Counted from the stretch's first letter, positions 22,729-34,259 are shown. The stretch: 64,000 bases of DNA from Parelaphostrongylus tenuis (GCA_019055375.1 JAHQIW010007400.1:1-64000), one strand, 5' to 3'. Numbers and translations are program-made. The notes: generated by a model from the sequence alone, not told the origin.

Positions 22729-23030
22729 AGCGCATGTGGCGCAGTGGTTAGAGGTGCCCTGAGTCGCACACGAGGTCAATGTTTCGATCTCGCGCTCATG
22801 GCTCACCAAGCCATCCATCCCTCCGGGGTCGGTAAATTGGTACCAGACTTGTCAGACTGGCCTCAGTCCTGTCTGGGAGGATAAGCAGCACTGACTCGGT
22901 TCAACGGGATTCCACCGCGAGTCATTGTAAAGGCCGGATATGCATTCAATCACCTCAAACGAAGTTAGAAATTGAAGTCGAATGCATGGCGCATCCCTCA
23001 GGGATTGATCAACGCCGAGAGCTTCTTCAG
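22729..23030 (+). repeat. SINE family B copy (tRNA-like head, about 300 bp)
   Basis: It begins GCGCATGTGGCGCAGTGGTT (pol III A box TGGCGCAGTGG). A B-box-like TTTCGATCTCG follows near 22783. The body continues CCAAGCCATCCATCCCTCCG and ends GGGATTGATCAACGCCGAGA. This is the best-preserved copy in the window. Confidence 0.8.
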
Positions 23031-23125
23031 GTTATTATTTTCGGATGCTATTAATTTGGCTCAAATCCCTATCAAAGAACACATATCAGACGACCATTCA
23101 GCAGACGATAAATAGATGATAAATA

Positions 23126-23416
23126 AAGCTTTAAGCGTTGATCAATTTTCAAGGGATGGCGCCAAGTGTTGAATTCCATTCGTAGTAACTTTTGAGGTGA
23201 CTGAACGTATAATATCTGGCCTTTGAAAGGACTCGCTGTGGCTTCCGCCGTATCGAGTAGGTGCTGCTTACTCTTCCAGACAAGTCTAAGACCACTCTGG
23301 TATCAGTTTTACCGACTCCGGAGGGATGGATGGTTGGCGAGCCCTGAAGACAAGATCGAACCCTAGACCTTGTGTCCGACGCAGAGCACCCCAACCACTT
23401 GCGCCACATGCGCTCT
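23126..23416 (-). repeat. SINE family B copy, inverted relative to its neighbour
   Basis: The reverse of family B: the tail TTGATCAATTTTCAAGGGAT at the left and the head complement GCGCCACATGCGCT at the right. With the copy at 22729-23030 it forms an inverted pair 95 bp apart. Confidence 0.8.
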
Positions 23417-23589
23417 GAATCGATGACAGCTCAGAAAAAAAAACTTAAATAACATGGAGAGAGGGATAACAGAAATATAATATCATTCAGCAATATTAAC
23501 ATTTTTCGATTCATACAAGACCATTTTTCTTGAGAAACTTGTAGAAATCGACGCTCATCAACGAATAGAACATAAAATCACGAAAATAT

Positions 23590-23881
23590 AAAGCTCTGGG
23601 TATTGATCGAGGCCTAAAGCCTCAGGTGATCAATTTCCTGGTGAGTCATGCATTCGATTCCATTCGTAATGTCCTCGTACTGACTGGATGCATATCTGGC
23701 CTTTACAGAGACCCGTAGTGGCCTGCCGATGCATTAAGTCAGTACTGCTACCCTCCCAGACCATCTGGCATCAATTCACCGACCCCAGAGGGATGGACGG
23801 CCTGCTTAGCCGTGAGTGCGAGATCGAACCGTTGACCATACGTACGGCGCAGACACCTCTATGCATGAGCGCACGCGCTCT
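23590..23881 (-). repeat. SINE family B copy
   Basis: It contains TGATCAATTTCCTGGTGAGT, a CCGACCCCAGAGGGATGGAC body and an altered head ending GCGCACGCGCTC, in reverse orientation. Confidence 0.75.
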
Positions 23882-24057
23882 TAAACAGAACACAACATGC
23901 GTCTGACAAGGAAGAAATAACAAAAAGGTAAAAAAAAAAAGAGAAAAGAAAGAAAAGGAAGCAGCCCCACCCCTCCTTCCGGAAGCCCACGTGTTACTGA
24001 TGAATATCTTATTATTAGCGATCGAGCACGAATCTTGTGTAGAGCACGTTAATCACT

Positions 24058-24347
24058 TCAGTCAGGTAATGTCACACGCGAAACATCGTACGTATGCCGA
24101 TTTGCTTTCCATTCCTGATCAATGAGACGTTCTCGACTCCTCCTGGACCGTGAATTACTGGTAACTAAGTGTTCAGCAAGATTCCTTTCAAAATCATCAA
24201 GATTGAGCCGTATATTTTGAAGTGCAAAACATGTTTGATCATTGACCCCAAGAGAACGGCGTGTACCAGATGAGGTACACGTCTGTTTGAAGGTCTTTCT
24301 CGCTGAAGAAAGCTTTTCTTTCGAGCATTTGGTAATCACTGAAAAGC
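24058..24347 (-). CDS. candidate unrecognised exon, possibly 5' part of the SUCO-like gene
   Basis: This stop-free minus-strand stretch of about 95 codons follows a good acceptor (GCTTTTCAG). It reads ITKCSKEKLSSARKTFKQ ... LNLDDFERNLAEHLV ... RERLIDQEWKANRH. The composition is charged and helical, unlike the surrounding repeats. It has no family match that I recognise. It lies upstream of the SUCO-like exons in the same direction, so it could be an N-terminal exon or a separate gene. Confidence 0.3.
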
Positions 24348-24872
24348 ATAAATCTCTGCAATTTCAACATAAGCTTGGTTCTTGAAGAAGCCTTTTTATT
24401 ACGTTGTAGCGGCGAGAATTGAATTATGTTTCACACTCAGTTTAATTTATTTGCTCGGCTGAGGCTTGTTTTTGGCTTTTCGCCAAATTCTTATTGGTCA
24501 TCCGGTAGCCAAAGTCTCGAGAATTTCGATGTTGTAATTGGTTTTTTGAAAGGTCAATATAGAACGCTGTAAGAGCGAAAAGAAGATTACGTTTCACACT
24601 CAAATTTTTTATCACACAGAAAAGTAATATGTGCACAACAAACATATGACTATGTAGAAACAACCATGAAGTATCAGAATAACACAAAAAAGCCCTAGGT
24701 TTTACTTTCTAGATGGGGGAAAAACCCTAATTGAATAACGAAAATCGCGCGCCCCATGCGAGCTGCTCAGTGCTGTAGATCAACTGCCGTCCTTAAGGGG
24801 TTAAACGTTGTACAGTGAGAAGCTACACCCTCTTTTTTATTGAATCTATAGAGTAATGAGTGCAACTAGTAG

Positions 24873-25160
24873 GAGCGCATATGGCGCAATGGTTAGAGGT
24901 GTTCTAAATCGCACACAAGGTCGATCGTTCGATTTCGTGCTCATGGTTCGCCAGGCTATCCTTCCCTCCGGATCGGTAAATCGGCACCAAACTGCTGTCA
25001 GACATGTCTGGGAGGATGAAAATCATCGGCTTGATACAGAGATGGGCTATCGAGAGTTATGTGCCTTCCAATGTCAATGACATCAAACGAAGTTAAAAAT
25101 TGGAAACGTATGCATGGCCCATCCCTCAGGTGTTGATCAACGCCGAGAGTTTTGTCCTTT
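24873..25160 (+). repeat. SINE family B copy
   Basis: The head is GAGCGCATATGGCGCAATGG with GATCGTTCGATTTCG as B box. The body is CCTTCCCTCCGGATCGGTAA and the tail GGTGTTGATCAACGCCGAGA. Confidence 0.8.
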
Positions 25161-25438
25161 ATCGTGTAAATGTAAATGAAGCAAAGTAGGTGATGGGTAA
25201 CGTAATAATGGCGATCTCTTCTGACACAAGCAAGACGCTGGTTGACTGTCCCCACGGGTCATCAAGAATGCCTCGGACGTTTGGGAACTGAGATCAAATT
25301 TGCCTCGCTTCCTCCGATCCACAAAAGATGGGGCCTATTATAATAATCGTCCGGGAATTCTCTAACATGGCCATACCAAGATTCGATCAAAAATACTCGT
25401 CGAATTTCAACGAATCCATCGATAAGACTAAAATTTCT

Positions 25439-25572
25439 CTTGTAACAGCGAATTGAATGCAGGTGCCGCTGGGATTCGCACAGTGAATGCGAAAATATTT
25501 CATGTAAAGTAATATAACTACTATAAACCGTATCTTAGCTTGGTCAGAGCTTTCGTATTTATCACTAGGCAT
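25439..25572 (-). CDS. candidate first exon with signal-anchor-like segment
   Basis: The minus-strand ATG at 25572 opens MPSDKYESSDQAK, followed by the hydrophobic run IRFIVVILLYMKYF and then HCANPSGTCIQ. This would suit the missing signal peptide of the SUCO-like gene, but the donor is unclear and no conservation can be seen. Speculative. Confidence 0.2.
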
Positions 25573-25591
25573 TTTAATGTAGTCTGTGAGA

Positions 25592-25865
25592 ATGTTTTGA
25601 GCCTTTTCGTGGTTAGCCCGTCGAAGCCATTCGTACGTTTCGGCGATGTTGCCCGCTTCAACACTGGCCCACTCCCCACACTGAATTTTACTTTATAGCA
25701 GGAATGGGGAGACGTTATTTATGGCGATAGCACGTGATATGGTGTTATCACCATTTTAGGGCTCAGTGAGCGCCGTGGGCCACTGATGAAGCTGGCGACA
25801 TCGGCGAAATTCCGTATGGCTCCGACGTACCAATCTCGAAGAAGCTTTGAACATTCTCACAGATA
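25592..25865. repeat. diverged third copy of fold-back family C
   Basis: It contains GTGGGCCACTGATGAAGCTGG and GGCTCCGACGTACCAATCTC near 25770-25850, similar to the right arm of the copy at 1.98-2.06 kb, plus an inverted counterpart near 25610-25680. Confidence 0.5.
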
Positions 25866-25984
25866 TATTGAGTGTTCAAAGCAAGGTTCCCAAACAATCA
25901 ATCAGATGGATTTCTAATTGGCATTTTATTTTCTGTCTACACCATGGCTTTTTTTTCACTGTGCGGATCCCTGTAGTTCTAGCA

Positions 25985-26180
25985 TTGAATCGTTTTCTTG
26001 CCTTCTTCTTGGACATTGCACAATAATGGCTGGCGCGCCTTCCTTTTAATCTCGAGGATAGCCTGGCTACGGCGTTCCGTAGGGCATTCAGTGTTGACAG
26101 CCAGGGATTGTTGGGTGGTGAAGTTCGGCCCCACGAGCGCCGCGACGACCAACACAACCACTCGGTCAGGACGCCCTCCT
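25985..26180 (+). repeat. GC-rich dispersed repeat, copy 2
   Basis: GGCTACGGCGTTCCGTAGGG, CAGTGTTGACAGCC and GTGAAGTTCGGCCCCACGAG align with the copy at 5.17-5.25 kb. The open frames here are repeat frames. Confidence 0.45.
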
Positions 26181-26311
26181 CGTATTCAACGCAGTTTCTT
26201 TGATTTAAGACCAGGAGTAATTCACTAAGTGGCCGTGGCTATTGAAGAAAAGCGAGATCGATCAGTGAGACTGAAATAACAAGAAATCGGCATTATCAAT
26301 CATATTTCGAG

Positions 26312-26610
26312 AACGCATGTGGCGCAATGGTTAGAGTGCTCTGCCTCGCATGCAAGGTCGATGGTTTGATTTCGCGCTTATGGCTTACCAAGCCATTCAC
26401 TCTTTCGGAGTCGGTGAATTGGTACCAAACTGGTCTCAAGTTTGTATGGGAGGATAAGCAGCAATGACTCGATACAACAGAGGGCAACCGCGTGTCATTG
26501 TAAAAGGCCAAACATGCATTCAGTCACCTCAAACAAGGTTAGAAATTGAAGAAGAATGCATGGTGCATTCCTCAGAGATTGATCAAAGCCGAGAGCTTTA
26601 TCTTTTATCC
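26312..26610 (+). repeat. SINE family B copy
   Basis: The head is ACGCATGTGGCGCAATGGTT with GATGGTTTGATTTCG. The body is CTTTCGGAGTCGGTGAATTG and the tail CAGAGATTGATCAAAGCCGA. An open frame starting in it at 26464 is not a gene. Confidence 0.8.
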
Positions 26611-27452
26611 CTTCACTTCCAGAACAGGTTGTGCCTACGGTTTTTTTCCCTAGTAAGCTGTTGCGATGTTTCAGGTTTTCCAATTAGTCATTGGAACCAT
26701 CTAAACAGCGGATGTTTTGAAATGAAGCTCTTTACTACGCGATCCAAAAATTTGTATCTTACGTTATCTGCCAAGGTTCTGGAGGAGTTTGACTGTGTGG
26801 ATTGCAAATCAGTTTGATCTTTCCAGGCTCTGAAGAAGGCGAGACTAGTCGAAAAGTAGCCACTGTATCAAATTATTGTGCTATCATACTGCACTACCAT
26901 GCTGTTATATTGTACTGCATGACTAGCATTCAAAAAATGCTATTATTACCAAATTCGAAATAGCTTCTCACGAAAAAAACCGCAGATTTATTCTAACTAT
27001 GCCGAGGTTAGTAGATAGTCGGTCCTGGGTAACACTTGTATTACTTGCAACCTCGTCGATCACGAAACTGCGCTGTGCGGCTACATCAAGGTCTCTATTT
27101 AGCCTTGTTGCGTCCTGTACTTAAGAAAAGAACTGCACTTGCTTAAAGGAGGCAAAGAGCACCATACTTTTCTCACCAACTCTTGTTTTAGCGCATTTCT
27201 TGCTCTGTTGTAGAGCACGCAAGGGCTGGCATATCGAGCGCATCCAGAACAAGTAGAGGTCAATTAGTAGAGAGGAGTGCAAACCCCACTTTTTTTCTAT
27301 TACCTGATTGCAATCATTTTGCCGAACCAACATGTAGGAGTACAGTTCGCATGTCAACATGGACATCTATGCATTCTTACTTTAAAATTTCTATGCTCGT
27401 ACTGAAAGTGCAGATCAGTCAAGCTCACCAGAGACGAGTTCATTCTATAAGG

Positions 27453-28318
27453 CAGGTGCAAAAGTAATGGCGGTATAAGATTATGGAGATTTGCCGCCTG
27501 ATACTGGAGTCAACTCTGAATATAGATGTGATTATGCTGTTTATTAAATGCACATTTCTTGCTTTATATTTTATTTGTAATGACGTTTAATTTAGATTTG
27601 TTCTAGACTATGGAGAGGATGTTGGTTGATGCCGCTTCACACCGTGAGTTCAAAATGGGCGTAAGGCAATAGAGGCAACTCACAACATCAGCAACGCATT
27701 TGGCTCAGGGACTGCTAACAATTGTGCACCGGTGGTTCAAAAGGTTTCGTAAAGGAGATGAGATCTTTGAAGATGAGGAACGCAGTGGCCGGCCATGGAT
27801 AGTTAACAACGACCAATTGAGAGCAATCATCGATGCTCATCCTCTTAAGACTACACAAAATGTTGCAGATAAACTCAACGTCGATTATTCTACGACCCTT
27901 CTTTATTTTAGGCAAACTGGGAGGGTGGAAAAGGTTAAAGCAATAGTAATGACGGTTTAGTTACAACCAGGAAACAGTCACAGTCGCACAACGAACGCAT
28001 CAAAAGTTGAACAAACTGGGTTACGAAGTTTTGTCTCATCCTTCATACTGGATGGAGCTCGCGCCTGGCAACAACCACTTCTTCGAGCATCTCGACACTT
28101 CTTGCAAAGAAAACGCTTTCACAACCAAGAAGATGCACAAAATGCTCGCTATGACTTCATCGAATTCCCAGACACCAATTTTTATGCTAGAAGAAGAAGC
28201 AAACTTGTTATTGGCATGTATTGATTGTAATGGTTCCTACTTTAATTGACAAAGATTCGGTCAATCCTAGTTATATTGATTAAAAAATTTATGGTTTGAA
28301 ACAGCCATTATTTTTGTA
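27453..28318 (+). mobile_element. internally deleted mariner element (Hsmar1/cecropia-like)
   Basis: The N-terminal helix-turn-helix part is intact over 27700-27960 (VHRWFKRFRKGDEIFEDEER then SGRPWIVNNDQLRAIIDAHP). A gap removes most of the catalytic domain. Then LNKLGYEVLSHPSYWMELAP and a C-terminal piece follow at 28007-28249. Near-identical ends (GCAAAAGTAATGGCGGTAT at the left, AATGGCTGTTTC inverted at the right) are the terminal inverted repeats. Confidence 0.85.
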
Positions 28319-28544
28319 TCAGCGTGATATCACCCCACCTCTAAAGTAGCTTCTTCTTCCGGTTTGATCAACTTTTCGTTCATGTATGACAATACGTATC
28401 TGTTCGAATTCTTCTCAGTGATACACATTCGTTAGAATTTTTCCTGTACAAATAGATCAAGTTCATGAACATAGTGGGCATATCTAAATAGGAAAAATTC
28501 AAATATACTTGAGAGAGTTGTGTGGTAAACAAAAACCCGATTTC

Positions 28545-28615
28545 AGACGAGAGGTGAACCGGCGTTCCACTCATACCGAAAGCGTGTGCTACCACTACAC
28601 CAGCGAGGCCACCAC
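28545..28615 (-). pseudogene. tRNA-like sequence with A box and degenerate B box
   Basis: The minus strand reads GCCTCGCTGGTGTAGTGGTA (A box TGGTGTAGTGG) and CGCCGGTTCACCTCTCG. The acceptor strands do not pair. It may be the head of another SINE family or a tRNA pseudogene. Confidence 0.4.
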
Positions 28616-29517
28616 TTAGTCACCATTCATTCTGCAATATTTCTCCATCATAGCTATCACTTACCAACCTTTGACAGGTTTAGTCGAGTAAGCACGTACC
28701 GATTTATAAACTCTGTTAGGCTGATTGCTACTTCAAGTAGTGGTTGACTAACAATTAGTGCCTATAGATTCTAGCAGTATGTAGCCACTTCAGATAGATA
28801 GTAATTGACTAACAAATAGTGTCCATAGATTTTAAGAGATTATCCGATCCTGGCATACCATACAAAACTTAACAACTGCAAGATTTGATCTGTGGAAGCT
28901 CGGAGTAAAGCTGCGAATATGGTCAACGATTTTTAACTTTTTGTGTAGGTGAACAGTACTTGTATGTTTATTCTTCTTTTGCGAGTCCAAATTAGTGCTC
29001 GCACTGTAGCAAACTTTTGCACATTTTCCACATATCGAATGGTTTGTGGTCGTTTGACTACAAAACAATACTTCTAGTCCGTAGTGAAATTATTTTCACT
29101 CATACACGAATTAGTGATCCCATCAAAATTCAAAGCAATTTATTCCGGCTCAAAATGACAGTACGAATCATCAAAATTTGCACATGTTTGTCCATGGCGT
29201 TCGCAATCTTTTGTTCTATAACTATTTACGTGGAGCACATGGATCGTGCTTTTGTTACTTCTCATCGTGACTCGTGTTTTGAATGTAAATTATGGAATAG
29301 AAAACTTACTATTAATTGAAATTCGATAAATCCTGAATACGATCTTAATGCTTGTTGGTGGTGATAGATCGTTTGAGATGTTTAAAAGTCAAATTTCGCT
29401 GTGATTTTTCTGAAGCATTTTATTTTAATCAGGTTTGAAAATTCAACAACACCTTTGAAGTTTCTTGCTTGCAAATGAACAGATAAAGCAGATTATCATT
29501 CCTAAGTAAATAATGTT

Positions 29518-29712
29518 TATGTGGAGTACTGTTCAAAAACGTTTGCGTCGGCCGGGATTCGAACCCAGCTCTCACTCCTTCCGCTCCCGGAAAAAGTGAG
29601 ATCTGGGTTCGAATCCCGGCCGACGCAAACGTTTTTGCACAGTACTCCACATACTGGGTATACTATAAAGATCATACCACTGCAAGTGGCAGTCAAAATA
29701 GAAAGAATTTAA
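29518..29712 (+). repeat. SINE family A copy duplicated into a near-perfect palindrome
   Basis: TATGTGGAGTACTGTTCAAA and its inverse AGTACTCCACATA bound a palindrome (29518-29653). Both arms carry the B-box sequence GGGTTCGAATCCCGG or a close variant. The tail CCACTGCAAGTGGCAGTCAA then follows. Confidence 0.8.
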
Positions 29713-29715
29713 ACT

Positions 29716-30003
29716 GATTATCGATATTTAATGTCTGTCAACACAAGTGGGTTCAATGCCGATAGCGGCTGGCCTGGCCAGACCGTCTACGGTTCGCTGT
29801 TGGCAGACAACGCGTTATAGCGCAAATAAGAGTGCTGTGCAAAGGGAACGTCGGTAGTGCAATGGCTAGAATACGCTCCCGGAAAGAATGAGGTCTGGGT
29901 TCGAATCCCGGCCAACGCAGACACTTTTGCACACTACTTCACATATTGGGTATAATATAAGATCATACCACTGCAAGTGGCAGTCAAAATAGAAAGAATT
30001 TAG
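29716..30003 (+). repeat. SINE family A copy, nearly full length
   Basis: It runs AATGTCTGTCAACACAAGTG, GACCGTCTACGGTTCGCTGT, core CGTCGGTAGTGCAATGGCTA, B box GGTTCGAATCCCGGCCAACG and tail GGCAGTCAAAATAGAAAG. It directly follows the previous copy, giving a tandem pair. Confidence 0.8.
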
Positions 30004-30009
30004 ACTAAA

Positions 30010-32230
30010 TAATGTTTGTAATTTTCCAAATGCCTCACTTATTGAGGAAATCATCAGCAATTTGAGATAAACGAGCCTAGGATTCCGAAAGATTAGAAAG
30101 AAACTACGCGAATACTTTTTCTGTTCACCTAAGTATGAAACGAACAAGAAATGGTCCCGATGACGAAATCGTCTTTTTTTTCTTATCTTTTTTCTTCGTT
30201 AACAGCAGGGTCCTAGTTGTTTTCTCAGTCCCCTCCATCACAACACATATACTGTGCGAAGATGCTAAGATTAGATATGTTAATAACCTTACTTAATAAT
30301 TTCAAATGTTTTAAGAACTTCAATTTTTCTTAGATAAAATTTGCGCAAGGGTTGTTTTTTCTCCGTTTAACTTTAGTGCCTTACGTTTCGGCGATTTCGC
30401 CATTCTCAGAGCCTAGACGAAGTGCAATATCAAACCATATCTAATCATTCGACTAATACTACGTACGTTTGGTGACATTATAGTGAAAAAGTCAATACCT
30501 ACTTATTGCACTGAACTTACCGTCTAACTACTCTCTCAAATGCACAGTTTGTTTTACACTCAAGGAAAAGAGCAGTAATCATACTTACTGATAAAACCAT
30601 GGAAGTTTGAATTATTATGAAGGGTCTTGGTCTAAAACCATCTGCCTTCCTACTATGTCTAATCAGATCTGTCACCATTGGGACCTCCTCAGATGTTCTC
30701 TCTAACAATCTTAGCATAGACTTATTGATGGTAATGTGACAAGAGAACTTTCCCAGGACCGTATAAGATACGTCGAGCTCACATTTATGCTAGTTTTATG
30801 AAGAGTGTAAACAAAATGACTGCCAATGGCCTCTTTCACTTCTCAATTGTAAAAACATGGTTGTCTCCTTGAGCTACTCTGTATCACCTGTCCACTTGTA
30901 AATTAAGAATTGGCTCAAGTAGGCAATGCTAGTTTCTAATCGCCCGTGGCGTTTTAGGGTTACCTGCCGCTTTATACTCACGATGAAACTCACAAAGTTA
31001 TATTGCTCTCTTCGAACCTTTCTCACGAGGTTTCACCGTGTTGTCAATGGTTTTCTTTGTGCCGTTCACCTGCCAAGGTACACAGTTGCTAACGCTTTTC
31101 TTCTCCTGCCTGTATGGTAATTGGTAGCTATAATGTCACATTCATGACGTCACATCTGTAATGTAGGCTAATTTCTGCTTGTCGATAAGTTGGGCATTTT
31201 GCAGCTGTTGCTTCTCGTCTTCATTATAATCTTGATGCACTTGTAACCTGCCCATGTTGCTTATCTTTTCTGCTCAGATAATCTGAAAAGTTGTTCATCA
31301 TGCTGAATTGCTAGACCTGCTATACATGCCTACTCCATGCCGCCATTCATGAGGTCAATCATACAGGACATCAGAAATGAATGTATCTTTGTTGATTTTT
31401 TCCCTGGAGCATGCGCGTAGCGCAAGAATGAGAAGTATGCTAATATACTCGCTGTCCAATTCAGCGTTCTAGGTTTACTAAACTTTTCATCTTATTCCAA
31501 GTTTGAACTAATAATTAGCCTTTTATCGGTAAGAGTAACACACTGACATGATAGATCGCTAGGCTATTGCATGTCTTTGTATAGGTAAGTTATGCATTTA
31601 TTCACCTTTAACAATACCTAATGATATTGAATATGTGGCACTATTTGGAATTCATTCGATGATTGATCTATCTATAAATGCCTTCAAAGGAGGCCAGTAT
31701 TTTTTACGTAGTTAATGCTTCATATCATAGAATTAACACAACGACTTCCATTTTGATGTCGTCCCGTTAGAGTTGTTGCAAGGAGTTTTTAACGATTTCA
31801 GTAAATAGATTTGTCCAGATGACATTTCATTACCAAAGCAAATCACTGTCCTCATGCCCAATGATATTGTTTGAAGAGAACAACAAAATTTTACAAGTTA
31901 ACGTACTACATAGCTTGAAAATGTGGCTCCAATGAAGAGGTGGATGCTAAAGAGCTTACAAATTGGAAAATAGGTAGCGATTCTGTATTCATCTCTCTTA
32001 TTGTCAGCAACACGGTCTTGCTGCTTTTCTAACGTATAAATCTACAGATGATTGCAGGAATTCTTATCACAAAGATAACCTGTATTAGAGGTCGTTTCGC
32101 TAATTGCCAAGCAACTCGAATGGACACCAGTAAAGCTTCCATTTTTTCTTATCGCGTGCAATAATGGCCTAATATGTTCTCCTCGCTATAGCAATTCGTT
32201 GGGCATCATATCTTTCTACGGCTTTTCGTC
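30010..32230. other. stretch with little recognisable content
   Basis: One retroelement-like terminal motif (30379-30415) and several chance frames. A minus-strand frame at 30517-30717 has no recognised domain. Confidence 0.45.
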
Positions 32231-32239
32231 AAGCAAGCA

Positions 32240-33330
32240 CATCATCAAGTACATGTGGCTGAGTCATCCTCATCCTGTGACGTAGCGACCATGTGGAGCA
32301 TAAGTTAAGGCACGAAGAATCGATGGGACTAAAAGGTCAACACGGAGTAGGGTGTTCCTTATTCTCTTCACAATAGCTTCAAATCTCCTAAAAGCTCCCC
32401 AAACCTCTCGCTTTCTCCTGATCGACTCTGGAGCGAGGTCGTCCAATTTAATGAGTACCCAATTTAAATGGACATTACTGGAGTGTGCCAAGAGATTTGT
32501 TTTATTGAACGCGAATTGCGGATTCAAAATCAATCCGTTCCTCATGAACATCGCTTTTATGATATTTAGTCAAAGACCAATCTTTTCACGAGTATTGTCG
32601 AAGTCAGACCACATTTATTTCGTCTGGTTGATGGTAAATGTTACAAAAACGATGTCATCAGCAAGAAGGAGATAGTGCTGTGTAGTCACAGATCACCGAT
32701 TTTGACTTCTATATTGTACGTTCTAACGTTCGCATGACGTTCTGGAGCGCGGCAGTAAGTAATTCTATTGACATGCTATCGCCTCGTCGACACCTCTTTC
32801 TCTGTCGAAAGTAATATTGGTGCAGTATGATGATATCTTGGTTGTAAAATCTTTATATAGCTCACACACATTATGCGCTGAGTAGGCTGTCCGGACTATT
32901 CAGAGCCTCCATAACTGCCTCTGTTCAAAGTGAGTCAAAGAGCTTCCCCAGTTCCTTCAAGGAAGGATAAACGATTCGTGAAGTTGCAATGGATATTGCG
33001 ATCAAGTGGACGTAGTCTATAGTACTACGCTTGCGAAACTGTTCATAGCTGTCCATTGTCCAGTGTTCTATCAATCCTGTTCAGAACTGCTTGAGTAAAG
33101 AGTTTATAGAGGACAGGTGGGAAACAGATAGCGTTATGGTTGCTGATCTCGCAAAGGTTTCTCTTTTTAAGCTCTAACACGATTCCGCAGGTTTTTCTAT
33201 CGATTAGGAATCTTGCGTTCTGCAGCTAATGTGTGAATAGCCGAGTCAATGCGCTAATGATAATTGACGAAGGTTCTTCAACGTTCGGATCTTATCCTCT
33301 CCGGTGATAACAGTGATAGTAATATACAAA
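32240..33330 (-). mobile_element. RTE-type LINE fragment (reverse transcriptase region)
   Basis: The minus strand carries LLADDIVFVTFTINQTK (an ADD catalytic box) near 32640-32690. Downstream are MFMRNGLILNPQFAFN and a LAPESIRRKREVWGAFRRFE stretch near 32400. The GFRKR/DYVHLI-like palm region lies near 33000-33080. Stops and frameshifts are present. It is the same family as the copy at 8-11 kb. Confidence 0.75.
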
Positions 33331-33721
33331 TGCAGGAGAAATAATTGTATTGGCATGCACCAACTTTTTGATTTTTTTTGTCGCTTGTCAAGGACCTAAC
33401 GGAGAACCGAATCCTTTTTCTCCAAGAAACGCAGAAAAAGGCTTTAGAGAGGTAAAAAATATCTAGAGCTTGTGTTTATTTATTCAATTTTGAAACTTTC
33501 TGTCATTTCTGCGGAAGAGAAGCCGAATCTACATGACTACATAAGAAGGCCAGTAACACGATTTACGGTGATATGACCTGTTCCGCAGTACTGCTGTCTA
33601 TGCAAGACCCTCACATCTAGTAAAGTACTCATAGTTCATCATTGGTCAAAGAGTTCGATATTAACAGTCAAGCAAGCACTGAAAAGTTTATCAGTTCTGA
33701 TACCTCTCCGATGATATCAGG

Positions 33722-34000
33722 AATCATTTTATTTGACCGCCTATTGCGGTGCTATGGTATTTCAATAAGCCCGATGACGTAGAATGGTGTGCAAAAACGT
33801 TCACGTCAGCTGGAACTAGAACCCAGACTTCACTCTTTCCGGGAGCGTGTGCTGGACCGTTGCACTACCGACGCTCGTTTCGCACACCACTCTTTCTACG
33901 CTACAACGCGTTATCTGTCAAAAGCCCACCGTCTACGGTCTGGCGTGGACAGTCACTTATCAACATTGGACCCACCTATTCGAATAAATTCAACTAAAAT
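33722..34000 (-). repeat. SINE family A copy, left half of a large inverted pair
   Basis: The reverse orientation copy: TTTGACCGCC at the left, AGAATGGTGTGCAAAAACGT, core complement GTTGCACTACCGACGCTC, then GCGTTATCTGTC and a GGTCTGGCG segment. It faces the copy at 34005-34252. Confidence 0.8.
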
Positions 34001-34004
34001 GATT

Positions 34005-34252
34005 TCTGATTGATTATTGAGGCCTAATATCTGTCAGCATAAGTGGGTTCAATGTCGATACTGACTGCTCACGCTAGACCGTAGACAATTGGCTGTTGAC
34101 AGGTAGCGCGTTATAGCGTAGAAAGAGTGATGTGTGAAACGAGCGTCGGTAGTGCAGCGGTTCACCACACGCTCCCGGAAAGAGCGGAATTTGGGTTCGA
34201 GTCCCAGCTGACACAAACGTTTTTGCACACCACTCTACATCTCCGATGATAC
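34005..34252 (+). repeat. SINE family A copy, right half of a large inverted pair
   Basis: Forward copy: AATATCTGTCAGCATAAGTG, AGACCGTAGACAATTGGCTG, core CGTCGGTAGTGCAGCGGTTC, B box GGGTTCGAGTCCCAGCTGAC and ACGTTTTTGCACACCACTCT. Confidence 0.8.
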
Positions 34253-34259
34253 TTCACAT

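Noticed and set aside
22729..26610. CRISPR array or tandem satellite
   Set aside because: The repeats are dispersed 300-bp SINEs in both orientations with unequal spacing.
26464..26817. 117-codon open frame
   Set aside because: It starts inside a SINE B copy and runs into unique AT-rich DNA; no domain.
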